A DNA stretch of 64,000 bases from an uncultured Dokdonia sp. (GCF_947492535.1 NZ_CANLNH010000005.1:186001-250000), one strand, 5' to 3'. Positions 1-9,134 are shown, counted from the stretch's first letter. Notes: generated by a model not told the origin, from the letters alone. Made by a program: numbers and translations.

Positions 1-12
1 AATAGAAATGCT

Positions 13-1083
13 ATGAAAAACTTTATACTATTATTTTTTATAGGCTGTATGGGCCTGCCTGTTTGTGCACAAGGAGGTAATTATCAACTAGTGTGGTCTG
101 ATGAGTTTAATGTAGAAGGCCCTTTAGATGAAGTAAAATGGCATCACCAAACCCAATTGCCTAATGGAGATAGTTGGTACAATGGCGAGATACAACATTA
201 TACCAATCGCATAGAGAATTCTTTTGTAAGTGATGGTACTCTAAAGATAGTAGCTATTAAAGAAACATTTACAGACCAAGGATCTACCAAATCACATACT
301 TCAGCACGACTAAATTCTAAGTTTGCATTTACCTATGGTTATGTAGAGATACGAGCAAAATTACCTATAGGAATAGGTACTTGGCCAGCCATGTGGACGT
401 TAGGACAAAATATCACAGAACCTGGTGGCTATTGGTATGAAACAAATGGAGAAGTCTCTTGGCCTGCCTGTGGAGAGATCGATATCATGGAGCATTGGGG
501 AAGTAATCAAAACTATGTACAAAGTGCTATGCATACGCCTTCTAGTTTTGGAAATACAGTTAATAAAGGAGGACAAACGATTGCCACGGCTTCATCTGCA
601 TTTCATATTTATGCATTAGAATGGACGCCTGATCGTATGGTGTTTAGTGTTGATGGTGTACAACATTATACCTATGAACCATCCGTACAGAATGCTGATA
701 CATGGCCTTTTGATGCTAATCAGTATATTCTTTTGAATGTTGCAGTATTACCAGAAATTTTAGATTCTTTTACAGAGAGTGCTCTAGAAATAGATTATAT
801 ACGTGTATTTCAAGACTCTACATTATCAGTAGCAGATCAAGACTTAGATAGTAAAATCCAACTCTCTCCAAATCCAGTGATAGATACGTTGTCATTGCAA
901 GTCGCACCATCGCTAATAGGAGCTAAAGCTGCTATATATTCTATAACGGGTCAAAAACTACATACAACTGTCTTACAAAATGAGAATACTTCGATAGATG
1001 TATCTACATATACAAAAGGGGTATATTTCTTTACTCTAGAAATAGGACAAACCAGTGTTACAAGACGTGTGATTAAACGATAA
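13..1083 (+). CDS. GH16 beta-glucanase (laminarinase-like), T9SS-secreted
   Basis: This is a secreted glycoside hydrolase of family 16, expected to cut beta-1,3- or mixed beta-1,3/1,4-glucans such as laminarin. A signal peptide covers residues 1-20 (ending CAQ). The GH16 signature E-I-D-I-M-E is at residues 155-160, giving E155 as nucleophile and E160 as acid/base by family knowledge. The last 75 or so residues form a T9SS type A sorting domain (LSPNP near the start, GVYF and a basic RVIKR end), so the protein should be exported and attached or released at the surface. The ATG at 13 is used because the ATG at 8 runs directly into a stop. The exact substrate cannot be read from the sequence. 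Confidence 0.93.
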   Translation: MKNFILLFFIGCMGLPVCAQGGNYQLVWSDEFNVEGPLDEVKWHHQTQLPNGDSWYNGEIQHYTNRIENSFVSDGTLKIVAIKETFTDQGSTKSHTSARLNSKFAFTYGYVEIRAKLPIGIGTWPAMWTLGQNITEPGGYWYETNGEVSWPACGEIDIMEHWGSNQNYVQSAMHTPSSFGNTVNKGGQTIATASSAFHIYALEWTPDRMVFSVDGVQHYTYEPSVQNADTWPFDANQYILLNVAVLPEILDSFTESALEIDYIRVFQDSTLSVADQDLDSKIQLSPNPVIDTLSLQVAPSLIGAKAAIYSITGQKLHTTVLQNENTSIDVSTYTKGVYFFTLEIGQTSVTRRVIKR

Positions 1084-1281
1084 TCAGTAAGTAAAGATCA
1101 TTGTTTAAGTAATAATCTTTATATCTTTAAAATGAATAAAGGTTTTACGTACACTATAATTAAATACTAGGTATGAATACATGCATAGTCCTAGTACTTA
1201 AATCATAGAATACCTTTTTAATTTATAGATCTAATTATGAATTTATTGGTATCGCCAAAGGGTATAATACTACGAGGTAGT

Positions 1282-4200
1282 TTATTTTTTAATAATTTTC
1301 TTTATAGTAGATTTTCCTTGTGCCGTACTCGCTTCTAAGAAGTACATCCCAGACTTTAAATGAGAAATATCTATAGTATTTGTTGAGTTGCTTTTAGAAA
1401 CATTACTTCCTATGACATTATAAATACGTATCGATGAGATTTGCTGATTTGATTCAATATATAATACATCGGTAGTTGGTATTGGATATACTTGAAATGT
1501 AAATGCTGTGTTTTCAGTCACACCTAAAATTTCATCAACGACTTCTGTGCTTACAGTATTGGTTCTAATTGCAGGGTTAAAGTCAAAGAAAATATCTGCA
1601 TAATTAGTCATTATTTCACCTATTTCGATAGCAGGTTTTGGTTTGATTTTATAACTTATAAATCCATGTGACTCTGGTTCGTTTGAAGTACTATCTGGTA
1701 AATTTATATTTTCAAATGTAAAAGACACTTCGTTTTCATTGCGTATTTGAACAGTATAAGGATGGCTAATAGCTTCAAGTGATAATGTATTCCAGTCTAA
1801 ATTTTGGTGTAATATATTTTCTATAGTAACATTAATAGCACTGGCAGTCCCTGTATTCTGAAATCTAATGATATAATGTAAATAATCATCTGTCTGATCA
1901 ATTAAAATTTGATCTCCTTCTATAACAGTAATATCATTAGGGTCGTATGAGCCTATAACGGTTTGTTGTAAAGAAAATATATTATTTTCTTCAGTCTCAT
2001 CGCCGTTAATTGGATAGATCGTAGCTGTGAATTCTAAAACCTCATCTATCTCTACAATAGGAGGAGGAAGTACTTGAAATATCAATTCGATGCTCCTCGT
2101 TTCAAAAGGTTGAAAATCTAAATAATTAAAAGTAAGCACTCCATTGGTTTGACTAGCAGTTTCTTCACTACTATTTATAAACTCAAGTTTTGTATCATTA
2201 AAATCTATATCAATAGATCCGTCTAATACTGTTGTGCCTTCATTATGAAAAGTAGCTACATAAGTTACTATAAATCCAGGTCGTGCATTTCTAGTAGGTA
2301 ATATAGTAATACTAACATCATTTATCACATCAGTTGCCTGAATACAAAAATCAGCTTCAAGTGTATTATTGACACCAGAAAAAGTGTCAACATATTGAGA
2401 AGGGTTTGTTGAAAAATAAGGAGAAAGTGATATTACTTCGGTTGTGTATTCACCCTCTTGTTCAGGAAATAGTTGATAAAATCCGTTTTGGTATGTAAAT
2501 GTTTCAATTATTTCAGTTCCATTGGTTGTTTTTACTCTGGCATTTTGAACTACAAAATCATTGGTATCACAACCGTTATTGTCTTGATCATAAAGAACAG
2601 TTCCTCTAATTCTATTGGTAAGTAACCCATTATTTTTATACCAAGAAATAGCATGATTATCTTCATCTGCAGTAGTTACGATATCACTAATATCATCACC
2701 ATTTAGATCTCCAGTTGTTACAAAATTAGTTCCATCTATATCTGTAGACATTACATTTGGATTACTATCAAAATCTCCTATTCCATTAAGATGTTCGTAC
2801 CAAAACAATGTGGCATTATTACGAGATGCAATAATGACATCAAGATCACCATCATGGTCTATATCTTCAAGGGTCATTTCTCTAGGTCTAAAACTAAAAG
2901 AGGTATTATCTATGATTTGTCCAGAGCTAAAATTTGCTTGCCCATCTGTATTTTCATACCATTCAACGAGCTCATCTTCACTAGAAAATGAAACAATATC
3001 AAGGTCTCCATCACTATCAATATCTGCCGTAATTACTTTATTACTAGGGTCTGATGTGATTATATTTTGACTTCCAAAATTTCCTAATCCGTCTGTGTTC
3101 TCAAACCATGCTATCTTTCCATATCCAGAGCCATCATTAATAGCATATATAATGTCTAAATCAGTATCTCCATCTATATCAGATAATATAAGTTCATTAA
3201 CTCCGCGACTATTTACTAGTAAACTAATATTTACTGGAGCGCTAAAATTACCCTGACCATTTGTATTGATGTAATAACCAAAAGAAGCAGTGTTATTGTT
3301 ATTTTTATAATATACAATATCAAGATCACCATCACCATCTATATCTCCAGCAGTTGGGGAGTGATACCCTGTATTATCTATAAAAATTGGACCGTCAAAA
3401 CTTCCTTGTGTATCATTGCTATACCATTCAAGAGTGGAGTTTCCGTGTATTACATATAAATCTTCATAGGAGTCACCGTTAATATCTGCTGTTTTAAGTT
3501 CTGCTTCTCCATAAACTCTACCTATTACTTTCTGTAACCCCATATCTCCTAATCCATTTGTGTTATCATAGGAAACGATTCTTTCGTTAATGACACAAAT
3601 GATATCAAGGTCTTCATCATTATCAATATCTTTTATAGAAGGATATGATGGTCTAGACCAGTATTTTGAAATTTCTTTTTGTGCACTAAAAGATTCATCA
3701 TTATTTCTAGAATACCACCTTATAAAAGAGCTTCCTGTTATTAAATCTTGTAATCCATCATTATTTATATCAGCAATTTGGATGTTGATAGGACCATAGG
3801 TAAAATCATCAACCAAATCCACACCAAAAGCACCTACTCCATTATTTTCGTGTATTCTTACATCATCTAATGCTTGATGTTCAGAAGCTACAGATGCAAT
3901 ATCAAGATCTCCATCATTGTCAACGTCTTTAATGTCTAAATGATTAAAACGTTCTCTATTTCCAATAAAATATATAGGGTGGTCTGTTGTAAAATCACCT
4001 TGTCCATCTGTGTTTTCTAGCCATTTTAACTCGTTATTGATGGCAAAAATAATATCCTGATCTGAGTCGTTATCTATATCTGCGGCATGTACCTCAGAAA
4101 CAATGGAATAGTTAGGTTCAGGAAGAAAAGTATATACTTCTTGTCTATTTCCAAAAGTTCCTAAATTATCTGTATTTTCAAACCATACTATTTTGACATA

Positions 4201-4854
4201 ATTATCAGTAGAAGATGTATTTGCTATAATATCATTATCTCCATCACTATCTAAATCTGCTGCATATACAGAGTCTATATTTATCATAGATAGATCAATA
4301 TCATTAGGTACTGCAAAATTCCCTTGGCCATTTATATTTTTCAGCCATGCAAGTTCATCATAATCATATGCCAAAACGATATCTAGTAAAGTATCTCCAT
4401 CTATGTCTTCTATAAACATTGTTATAGGCGAAGAGAGATTAGACATGATAACTTGTTTAGGAGAAAATGCTCCATTATTAAGATTTTCTAACCAAAAAAT
4501 AGTATCTGTATCAAATGCTGCAACAATAAGATCTTTATCACCATCATTATCTATATCTGCAGGAACTAAAGAACTTATGCGTTCAGGATTATTGTATATT
4601 GTTTCGCTATATATAATTTTTAAATTACTAAAGGTTCCTTGCCCATCTAAATTGTCATACCATCCTATTTTTCCACTAGTAAAAGACCCAAAGACGACAT
4701 CTAGATCACCATCTTCATCTATATCCATTTCAAACATAGAATCTATACTACCTGTACTAAATGAAATATCAGATAAGCGATTATTTAATAAGTCAACTTG
4801 GCTATAACTTATAGTGTTGGTGATTAGTAATAAAATGAGTAATAATTTTTTCAA
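1282..4854 (-). CDS. FG-GAP/VCBS repeat surface protein with T9SS sorting domain
   Basis: This 1190-residue secreted protein has a signal peptide (about residues 1-18). Roughly 16 or more FG-GAP/VCBS-type repeats follow, built around D-x-D-x-D-G-D-x-D calcium-binding loops, and fill about residues 20-790, probably as beta-propellers. Next come an SdrD-like/cna-B segment beginning GTVLYDQDNNG, two DUF11-like Ig folds (the second with the Y-D-P-N-D start common in flavobacterial surface proteins), and a C-terminal T9SS type A domain ending in KKIIKK. A role in adhesion or as a surface scaffold is inferred. It runs toward the GH16 gene with about 200 bp between them. Confidence 0.9.
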   Translation of the reverse strand: MKKLLLILLLITNTISYSQVDLLNNRLSDISFSTGSIDSMFEMDIDEDGDLDVVFGSFTSGKIGWYDNLDGQGTFSNLKIIYSETIYNNPERISSLVPADIDNDGDKDLIVAAFDTDTIFWLENLNNGAFSPKQVIMSNLSSPITMFIEDIDGDTLLDIVLAYDYDELAWLKNINGQGNFAVPNDIDLSMINIDSVYAADLDSDGDNDIIANTSSTDNYVKIVWFENTDNLGTFGNRQEVYTFLPEPNYSIVSEVHAADIDNDSDQDIIFAINNELKWLENTDGQGDFTTDHPIYFIGNRERFNHLDIKDVDNDGDLDIASVASEHQALDDVRIHENNGVGAFGVDLVDDFTYGPINIQIADINNDGLQDLITGSSFIRWYSRNNDESFSAQKEISKYWSRPSYPSIKDIDNDEDLDIICVINERIVSYDNTNGLGDMGLQKVIGRVYGEAELKTADINGDSYEDLYVIHGNSTLEWYSNDTQGSFDGPIFIDNTGYHSPTAGDIDGDGDLDIVYYKNNNNTASFGYYINTNGQGNFSAPVNISLLVNSRGVNELILSDIDGDTDLDIIYAINDGSGYGKIAWFENTDGLGNFGSQNIITSDPSNKVITADIDSDGDLDIVSFSSEDELVEWYENTDGQANFSSGQIIDNTSFSFRPREMTLEDIDHDGDLDVIIASRNNATLFWYEHLNGIGDFDSNPNVMSTDIDGTNFVTTGDLNGDDISDIVTTADEDNHAISWYKNNGLLTNRIRGTVLYDQDNNGCDTNDFVVQNARVKTTNGTEIIETFTYQNGFYQLFPEQEGEYTTEVISLSPYFSTNPSQYVDTFSGVNNTLEADFCIQATDVINDVSITILPTRNARPGFIVTYVATFHNEGTTVLDGSIDIDFNDTKLEFINSSEETASQTNGVLTFNYLDFQPFETRSIELIFQVLPPPIVEIDEVLEFTATIYPINGDETEENNIFSLQQTVIGSYDPNDITVIEGDQILIDQTDDYLHYIIRFQNTGTASAINVTIENILHQNLDWNTLSLEAISHPYTVQIRNENEVSFTFENINLPDSTSNEPESHGFISYKIKPKPAIEIGEIMTNYADIFFDFNPAIRTNTVSTEVVDEILGVTENTAFTFQVYPIPTTDVLYIESNQQISSIRIYNVIGSNVSKSNSTNTIDISHLKSGMYFLEASTAQGKSTIKKIIKK

Positions 4855-5080
4855 AATAACTATGGTTTAGGTGATTTCAAATAATAACCAAATATAGTAT
4901 ATAAAACCTAGATTGACATAGCTGTTAAACAAGCTTAAGATAGGATACAATATGCTAACTAGGAGAATGATATATAAAGGTGGAAGGATAGTGTTTTTAT
5001 ATGGGAGTAAGTATCTTAATCGATCTGATAAGAAGGACTAAACGAACTAAAAATATAGATGTTCTTTACATACTTATCCA

Positions 5081-5782
5081 TTACTCTTCACACGCTTCCC
5101 AAACAGTATCTCCCTTGGGTAACGGAGCAATAAAAGTCATTTTCTCTTTCTGTACAGGATGTATAAACGTAAGTTTACGTGCATGTAGGCTAATGCTTCC
5201 ATCTTTATTAGAACGATCAAAACCATATTTTAAATCCCCACGTATCGGACTCCCGATAGCCGTCAGTTGACTTCGTATTTGATGATGTCTTCCTGTATGT
5301 AAGTCAATTTCAAGAAGGGTAAAGGTCTTTAGTTTTTTGATGACGCTATAGGTAAGACTTGCTTCTTTTGAATCTGGTACCGCTTTCGCGAAAGCGTAAC
5401 TTTTATTCTGCTTTGTATTGCGTTTTAGATAATGAGTAAGGGTTGCTTGTTCCTGTGAAGGGTGTTTTTTGACCAATGCCCAATAGGTTTTTTGTGTCTT
5501 TCGCTCTGAAAATAACTTATTGAGGCGTGTGAGTGCTTTACTGGTGCGAGCAAACACAACAATTCCACTCGTAGGGCGATCTAGCCGATGGACAACTCCT
5601 AAAAATACAGCCCCAGGTTTATTATATTTTTTGGCAATATACTGCTTGACAACATCGCTTAATGGCGCATCTCCCGTTTTGTCACCTTGTACAATATCTC
5701 CAGCACGCTTATTGATCACAATCAGATGATTGTCTTCATAAATGACGTGTAAATTAGTAGGAGTAGAGTGCGTATGTGCCAT
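5081..5782 (-). CDS. RluA-family RNA pseudouridine synthase
   Basis: It isomerises uridine to pseudouridine in rRNA or tRNA. The family motif H-R-L-D-R-P-T-S-G lies at residues 65-73, with D68 the expected catalytic aspartate, and G-R-x-H-Q-I-R is present near residue 185. At 233 residues it lacks the N-terminal S4 domain of RluC/RluD and resembles the short TruC/RluA-like forms. The target uridine cannot be inferred. It begins 6 bp after the marR-type gene and is probably co-transcribed with it. The genome-wide palindrome adds A-F-A-K-A at residues 130-134. Confidence 0.9.
   Translation of the reverse strand: MAHTHSTPTNLHVIYEDNHLIVINKRAGDIVQGDKTGDAPLSDVVKQYIAKKYNKPGAVFLGVVHRLDRPTSGIVVFARTSKALTRLNKLFSERKTQKTYWALVKKHPSQEQATLTHYLKRNTKQNKSYAFAKAVPDSKEASLTYSVIKKLKTFTLLEIDLHTGRHHQIRSQLTAIGSPIRGDLKYGFDRSNKDGSISLHARKLTFIHPVQKEKMTFIAPLPKGDTVWEACEE
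5381..5396. repeat. Palindrome copy 1 (in RluA gene)
   Basis: CGCTTTCGCGAAAGCG, 16 bp perfect. Read as A-F-A-K-A on the minus strand. Confidence 0.9.
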
Positions 5783-5788
5783 AACGAA

Positions 5789-6397
5789 TTAAGCTGTAGG
5801 TTTTGCTTCATGTTCAGGGCAATCTAGACGAATTTCATGATTTTCTAATGGTTTTTTTAGAAAATGACAATAATGCCCTCCTGATTTTTTTTCATAAAAC
5901 GCACAGCTATGACAATTACGTTGTACACTGAGAATACCAGAAGTGTTGAGACCGTAAATTAATTTTGTAATCGTATGGAATAATTGTTGTACCTCACCCT
6001 TATCTATAGTTCCTAATTGATGTTTAATAGGAAGTGCAAAATCTTCTATCTGAAGCAGTACATTAGTTCCTGTTTGCGTAAGCGCTATGGCATAACTTCT
6101 ACTATCTGTAGAAACTGTTTTCTTTTGAATATACTCTTTTTTAAGTAATACTTTTACAGCATCACTCACCGTAGGTTTTGTAATATTAAATTCTTTTGCA
6201 AGGTAGCTTACAGTGCACATCTCTAGTTTATGATTTGCAACAAATAATAAAATTTGTATCTGAATAGGACTTAGCCCTACCACTTTTGCATGTTCCCAAA
6301 GAAGTACTTTGAACGCTTCAGAAATACGCTCTAACCCTACGACAACCTTATTAGCGATGTCGTCTTGATGCTCAGTATTAAATATTGTTTTTTTCAT
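5789..6397 (-). CDS. MarR-family regulator with C-terminal four-cysteine cluster
   Basis: The N-terminal 150 residues form a MarR-type winged helix; the recognition region is around N-I-T-K-P-T-V-S-D at 71-79. After this comes an extra tail with C162-x2-C165-x11-C177-x15-C193, a spacing that suggests a bound Fe-S cluster or zinc and hence redox or metal sensing (inference). The ATG at 6397 is chosen over a TTG six bases earlier. Its own promoter carries the TTAG-AATCCTAA operator, so autoregulation is likely. The same operator precedes the lipoprotein-DUF2024 unit and the thioredoxin-like gene next door, which are its probable targets. The ligand is unknown. Confidence 0.85.
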   Translation of the reverse strand: MKKTIFNTEHQDDIANKVVVGLERISEAFKVLLWEHAKVVGLSPIQIQILLFVANHKLEMCTVSYLAKEFNITKPTVSDAVKVLLKKEYIQKKTVSTDSRSYAIALTQTGTNVLLQIEDFALPIKHQLGTIDKGEVQQLFHTITKLIYGLNTSGILSVQRNCHSCAFYEKKSGGHYCHFLKKPLENHEIRLDCPEHEAKPTA

Positions 6398-6434
6398 AAG
6401 CAAACAGTGCCTATAGCTTTTGATATGCTATAGG

Positions 6435-6442
6435 CAAAGTTA
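6435..6442 (-). promoter_or_regulatory. -7 element of the marR-type gene
   Basis: The minus strand reads TAACTTTG, an exact match to the Bacteroidota -7 consensus TAnnTTTG, about 40 bp before the start codon. Its upstream end overlaps the operator at 6440-6452, which is the layout expected for autorepression. No TTG at the usual -33 distance is seen. Confidence 0.6.
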
Positions 6443-6452
6443 GTAATCCTAA
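6440..6452. promoter_or_regulatory. Operator copy 1 (marR-type gene)
   Basis: TTAGTAATCCTAA is an imperfect palindrome (one mismatch) of the form TTAGGAWTCCTAA. It overlaps the -7 box of the marR-type promoter. It is followed by TATA-like sequence, as in the other two copies. Confidence 0.65.
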
Positions 6453-6467
6453 GTATATGATGTGCCA

Positions 6468-6731
6468 TTAATCACAATTTTGTAACTCTATAATATGGTA
6501 TCCTTTCTCTTGGATAGAAGTCACAACTTCTTCGGGAGCTGTTTCCATATGACATAAACGACATTCTGAAGTACTCAAAGATTTAATTTGAACTTCTTTA
6601 GTTGTTAAATAATCATCTCCATATTGAAAGATGGTTTCTTCTTTTACTATTTCTATAGGAGCGAGAATATCAAAATGCATTAACGTCCCATCATTTTTTC
6701 GAACATAGGTGTCCCAAACATTTACTTTCAT
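6468..6731 (-). CDS. DUF2024 family protein
   Basis: This small cytoplasmic protein of 87 residues matches the DUF2024 pattern (start M-K-V-N-V-W-D-T-Y-V, then M-H-F-D-I). The function of the family is unknown. It contains a C-R-L-C-H motif (about residues 57-61) and a further cysteine next to the C-terminus, so metal binding or redox chemistry is possible. It starts 7 bp after the lipoprotein gene and should share its operator-controlled transcript. Confidence 0.8.
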   Translation of the reverse strand: MKVNVWDTYVRKNDGTLMHFDILAPIEIVKEETIFQYGDDYLTTKEVQIKSLSTSECRLCHMETAPEEVVTSIQEKGYHIIELQNCD

Positions 6732-6738
6732 AACGATT

Positions 6739-7467
6739 TTAATTTTGCTTTACTTTATAAGGTAAAGAAAGGTCTCCACTTGCAACACTATATACTTCAT
6801 ATACACCTAACATAGGTGTATCTTCTTTACTTGTATTTACTTTCATAAAAGAAGTAACACCATCATATGAAAAATTAGTAGATCCGATACGATAATCTGG
6901 AATTAATACCTTGATAGTAGTTCCTGTAGTCACTACTTGATAGCCAGGAGAATCCATATACATTGGCATTCCTGGGTTGGTAGGAGGGAGGGTTACACTC
7001 GTATCTCCTTTTTTAAATTGTTTTACAGCAAGACCACCCTCAACACGATCGTCAGGAACGAGTACTACCCAATGTGGATGCCATATAATGCCGTCATTAT
7101 CGAAGATTTTATCTTTATTTTCATCCCATAATGGGGTGTCATCAAAGTCGGGATGAGAGGTAAGACCTAGGGCTACAATACCTTCTGTGTCATTAAAACC
7201 AACATCGGTAGGTTTTAATGTTGTAGGAAATACATAAGCTAATACAGGAGCACCATCTAGTTGCCCTACAGGAATAGGGGTGGTATGGCCTGCTTTTCCT
7301 TTCACCGTAATTTCCCATACGGTCATTTGTAAATCAGTGTGATGAGTGACTGCTACTTTTGTAATAGCAAAATCATCATTTTTATACGTTTCTTTTTTAT
7401 CTGTACATGCAATGGCAGATATCCCAGCAAAGAATAAGGCGATAATTAATGAAGTTGTTGTTTTCAT
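6739..7467 (-). CDS. Conserved lipoprotein of unknown function (operator-controlled)
   Basis: The signal peptide ends in a lipobox, A-I-A-C at residues 18-21, so the mature protein is a periplasmic or outer-membrane lipoprotein. The rest (about 220 residues) is beta-rich, with an aromatic/histidine stretch I-I-W-H-P-H-W-V-V near residue 128. Histidine plus methionine clusters (P-G-M-P-M-Y-M near 165) would suit metal binding, but this is only a suggestion. I do not recognise the family. It is followed by the DUF2024 gene and preceded by the shared operator at 7501-7511. Confidence 0.7.
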   Translation of the reverse strand: MKTTTSLIIALFFAGISAIACTDKKETYKNDDFAITKVAVTHHTDLQMTVWEITVKGKAGHTTPIPVGQLDGAPVLAYVFPTTLKPTDVGFNDTEGIVALGLTSHPDFDDTPLWDENKDKIFDNDGIIWHPHWVVLVPDDRVEGGLAVKQFKKGDTSVTLPPTNPGMPMYMDSPGYQVVTTGTTIKVLIPDYRIGSTNFSYDGVTSFMKVNTSKEDTPMLGVYEVYSVASGDLSLPYKVKQN

Positions 7468-7500
7468 ACGAATACATATTAATAGTTAAGATTTTTTAGA

Positions 7501-7511
7501 TAGGAATCCTA
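7501..7511. promoter_or_regulatory. Operator copy 2 (lipoprotein-DUF2024 unit)
   Basis: TAGGAATCCTA is a perfect 11-bp palindrome around a central A/T pair, 34 bp upstream of the lipoprotein start. It is followed on the plus strand by ACTATATAA, exactly as at copy 3. It lies in the only gap before this unit. Confidence 0.7.
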
Positions 7512-7528
7512 ACTATATAATTTAAGAA

Positions 7529-7762
7529 TTAACCAATTACATCAGCCATAGAAGCTCCAAAATTGATATGTAATACATTTCCATTTTCAGTAACTAAGGC
7601 CGGTACAGATTGTACACCTGCGGTTTCTGCTTCTGAAATTCTACTTCTGTCTTGCGCGATATCTACTATCGTTAGATTTTCTTCTCCTAGTAAGTTGATA
7701 ACATCGCTTTCTGCACTAGCGCATACAGAACATCCTGCGTGATAAAAAGTGGCTTTACTCAT
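7529..7762 (-). CDS. Small thioredoxin/glutaredoxin-like protein
   Basis: This 77-residue thioredoxin-fold protein has the redox motif C11-S-V-C14 and a cis-proline segment S-V-P-A-L-V near residue 53. It should act in thiol-disulfide exchange in the cytoplasm; no signal peptide is seen. It is shorter than thioredoxin (about 105) and nearer to glutaredoxin size. It has its own promoter and a copy of the MarR-type operator, which supports a redox-stress role for the group. Confidence 0.8.
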   Translation of the reverse strand: MSKATFYHAGCSVCASAESDVINLLGEENLTIVDIAQDRSRISEAETAGVQSVPALVTENGNVLHINFGASMADVIG

Positions 7763-7794
7763 GTGTATTTTAGTTTTAAAAATTAATAATGATG

Positions 7795-7802
7795 CAAATA
7801 TA
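7795..7802 (-). promoter_or_regulatory. -7 element of the thioredoxin-like gene
   Basis: The minus strand reads TATATTTG, an exact TAnnTTTG match about 33 bp before the start codon. The operator at 7811-7823 sits just upstream, over the spacer and -33 region. Confidence 0.6.
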
Positions 7803-7810
7803 TAAATTAA

Positions 7811-7823
7811 TTAGGAATCCTAA
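7811..7823. promoter_or_regulatory. Operator copy 3 (thioredoxin-like gene)
   Basis: TTAGGAATCCTAA is a perfect 13-bp palindrome around a central A/T pair and the best of the three copies. It is placed between the -33 and -7 regions, where a bound MarR dimer would block RNA polymerase. Confidence 0.75.
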
Positions 7824-7850
7824 CTATATAATATAAAAAAAAAGTATTAA

Positions 7851-8186
7851 TTAAGATTTTATATATACCCAAGCTTCTTTTCCAGAGCGTAATATTGTTT
7901 TTATACGTTTATAGTCAGATACTTCGTAGGTATCTGCATGTTCAAGTTCTTGTGTAGAAATTTTAAAGCAAAGGCCTTCTATAACATGTTCTTTTTTATG
8001 TGTAGGTATCGCAACTGGATGATAGGCTTCTTGACTTAGTGCTACAACTTTAGGATCTTTGATCTGTAGTTGTTCTAATCGATAACCTATTAGTGCATCT
8101 TTAGAGCCATACAATAATCTCCCAAATGTTTCTAGCTGTACATTTTCGGTTTGGAGTGTCCCGTAAGAAAAGAGATACTGATTCAT
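7851..8186 (-). CDS. Gamma-glutamylcyclotransferase-like (AIG2/GGCT fold) protein
   Basis: The 111-residue protein has the GGCT-fold signature Y-G-T-L-Q (residues 8-12) and the acidic motif D-T-Y-E-V-S-D-Y (85-92) with E88 in the position of the catalytic glutamate. Members cyclise gamma-glutamyl amines or peptides; the substrate cannot be assigned. It follows panB after about 70 bp, on the same strand. Confidence 0.8.
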   Translation of the reverse strand: MNQYLFSYGTLQTENVQLETFGRLLYGSKDALIGYRLEQLQIKDPKVVALSQEAYHPVAIPTHKKEHVIEGLCFKISTQELEHADTYEVSDYKRIKTILRSGKEAWVYIKS

Positions 8187-8224
8187 ATAGAATTGTGCAT
8201 ACGATTATATACGCTTTTGCAAAC

Positions 8225-8246
8225 CTGTCTCGTTGGCAGACAGGAG
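8225..8246. repeat. Inverted repeat downstream of panB
   Basis: CCTGTCT and AGACAGG flank a 7-base loop. It follows the panB stop on the minus strand and may slow or end transcription, but no long U tract follows. Confidence 0.4.
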
Positions 8247-8255
8247 CATAAAAAA

Positions 8256-9074
8256 TCAATACTGTTCAGACTCATTCGGGAAATCCTGAGACTTGACATC
8301 TGTTGCATATTGTTTAAAAGCATTAGTCATCTCAGTATACATATCTAGGTATCTTCTTAAAAAACGAGGATTAAACTCGTGTGTCATTCCCAGCATATCA
8401 TGCGTAACTAATACTTGCCCATCTACACCACCACCCGCACCTATTCCTATGATAGGTATTGTTAAGCTTTCGGCAACCTCTTGTGCAAGTTTTGCAGGAA
8501 CCTTTTCCAGAACAATCGCAAAGCATCCTGCTTTTTCAAGCATTAAGGCGTCTTCTTTTAGTTTTGCAGCTTCTTCTTCTTCTTTTGCACGTACTGTATA
8601 TGTACCAAATTTATAGATAGACTGTGGAGTCAATCCTAGATGTCCCATTACTGGAATACCTGCATGTAGAATACGCTTTACACTTTCTTTGATTTCTTTA
8701 CCTCCTTCTACTTTGATCGCATGACCACCACTTTCTTTCATAATACGTATGGCAGAACGTAATGCCTCTTTAGGATCACTTTGATAACTTCCAAAAGGAA
8801 GATCTACCACAACCAATGCACGATCTATAGCACGTATCACAGAAGAAGCATGATAAATCATCTGATCTAATGTGATAGGAAGTGTTGTCTCATGACCCGC
8901 CATGACATTAGATGCACTGTCGCCTACAAGAATAACATCTATTCCAGCACCATCTACAATTTTTGCCATGGTGTAGTCATAGGCAGTAAGCATTGATATC
9001 TTTTCACCGCGATTTTTCATCTCAGTGAGCGATTTAACAGTAATACGTTTATATTCTTTTTTTGCGACAGACAT
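8256..9074 (-). CDS. panB: 3-methyl-2-oxobutanoate hydroxymethyltransferase
   Basis: PanB adds a hydroxymethyl group from 5,10-methylene-THF to ketoisovalerate, giving ketopantoate for pantothenate and CoA synthesis. Typical motifs are M-L-T-A-Y-D-Y near residue 27, V-G-D-S-A-S-N near 50, H-L-G-L-T-P-Q-S near 145, and G-I-G-A-G near 205. The start at 9074 (M-S-V-A-K-K-E-Y) gives 272 residues, the usual length; the longer frame back to 9212 has no family match and would overlap the divergent gene. A TACTTTTG -7 box precedes it. Confidence 0.95.
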   Translation of the reverse strand: MSVAKKEYKRITVKSLTEMKNRGEKISMLTAYDYTMAKIVDGAGIDVILVGDSASNVMAGHETTLPITLDQMIYHASSVIRAIDRALVVVDLPFGSYQSDPKEALRSAIRIMKESGGHAIKVEGGKEIKESVKRILHAGIPVMGHLGLTPQSIYKFGTYTVRAKEEEEAAKLKEDALMLEKAGCFAIVLEKVPAKLAQEVAESLTIPIIGIGAGGGVDGQVLVTHDMLGMTHEFNPRFLRRYLDMYTEMTNAFKQYATDVKSQDFPNESEQY

Positions 9075-9093
9075 TCGGTTATGTTTTATCCTA

Positions 9094-9101
9094 CAAAAGT
9101 A
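9094..9101 (-). promoter_or_regulatory. -7 element of panB
   Basis: The minus strand reads TACTTTTG, an exact TAnnTTTG match 20 bp before the chosen start codon, which supports that start over the longer frame. Confidence 0.55.
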
Positions 9102-9134
9102 GTAAATTACATAGCTATATGAATCATGATTTTT

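Noticed and set aside
2791-4807. Several open frames antisense to the FG-GAP gene
   Set aside because: They arise from the repeated D-x-D-x-D-G-D codons read backwards (runs of S-I-S and S-R-S-P), a common artefact.
1282-4854. FG-GAP repeats as tandem DNA repeats or a CRISPR-like array
   Set aside because: The periodicity is at protein level only, with diverged DNA; no spacer-repeat structure is present.
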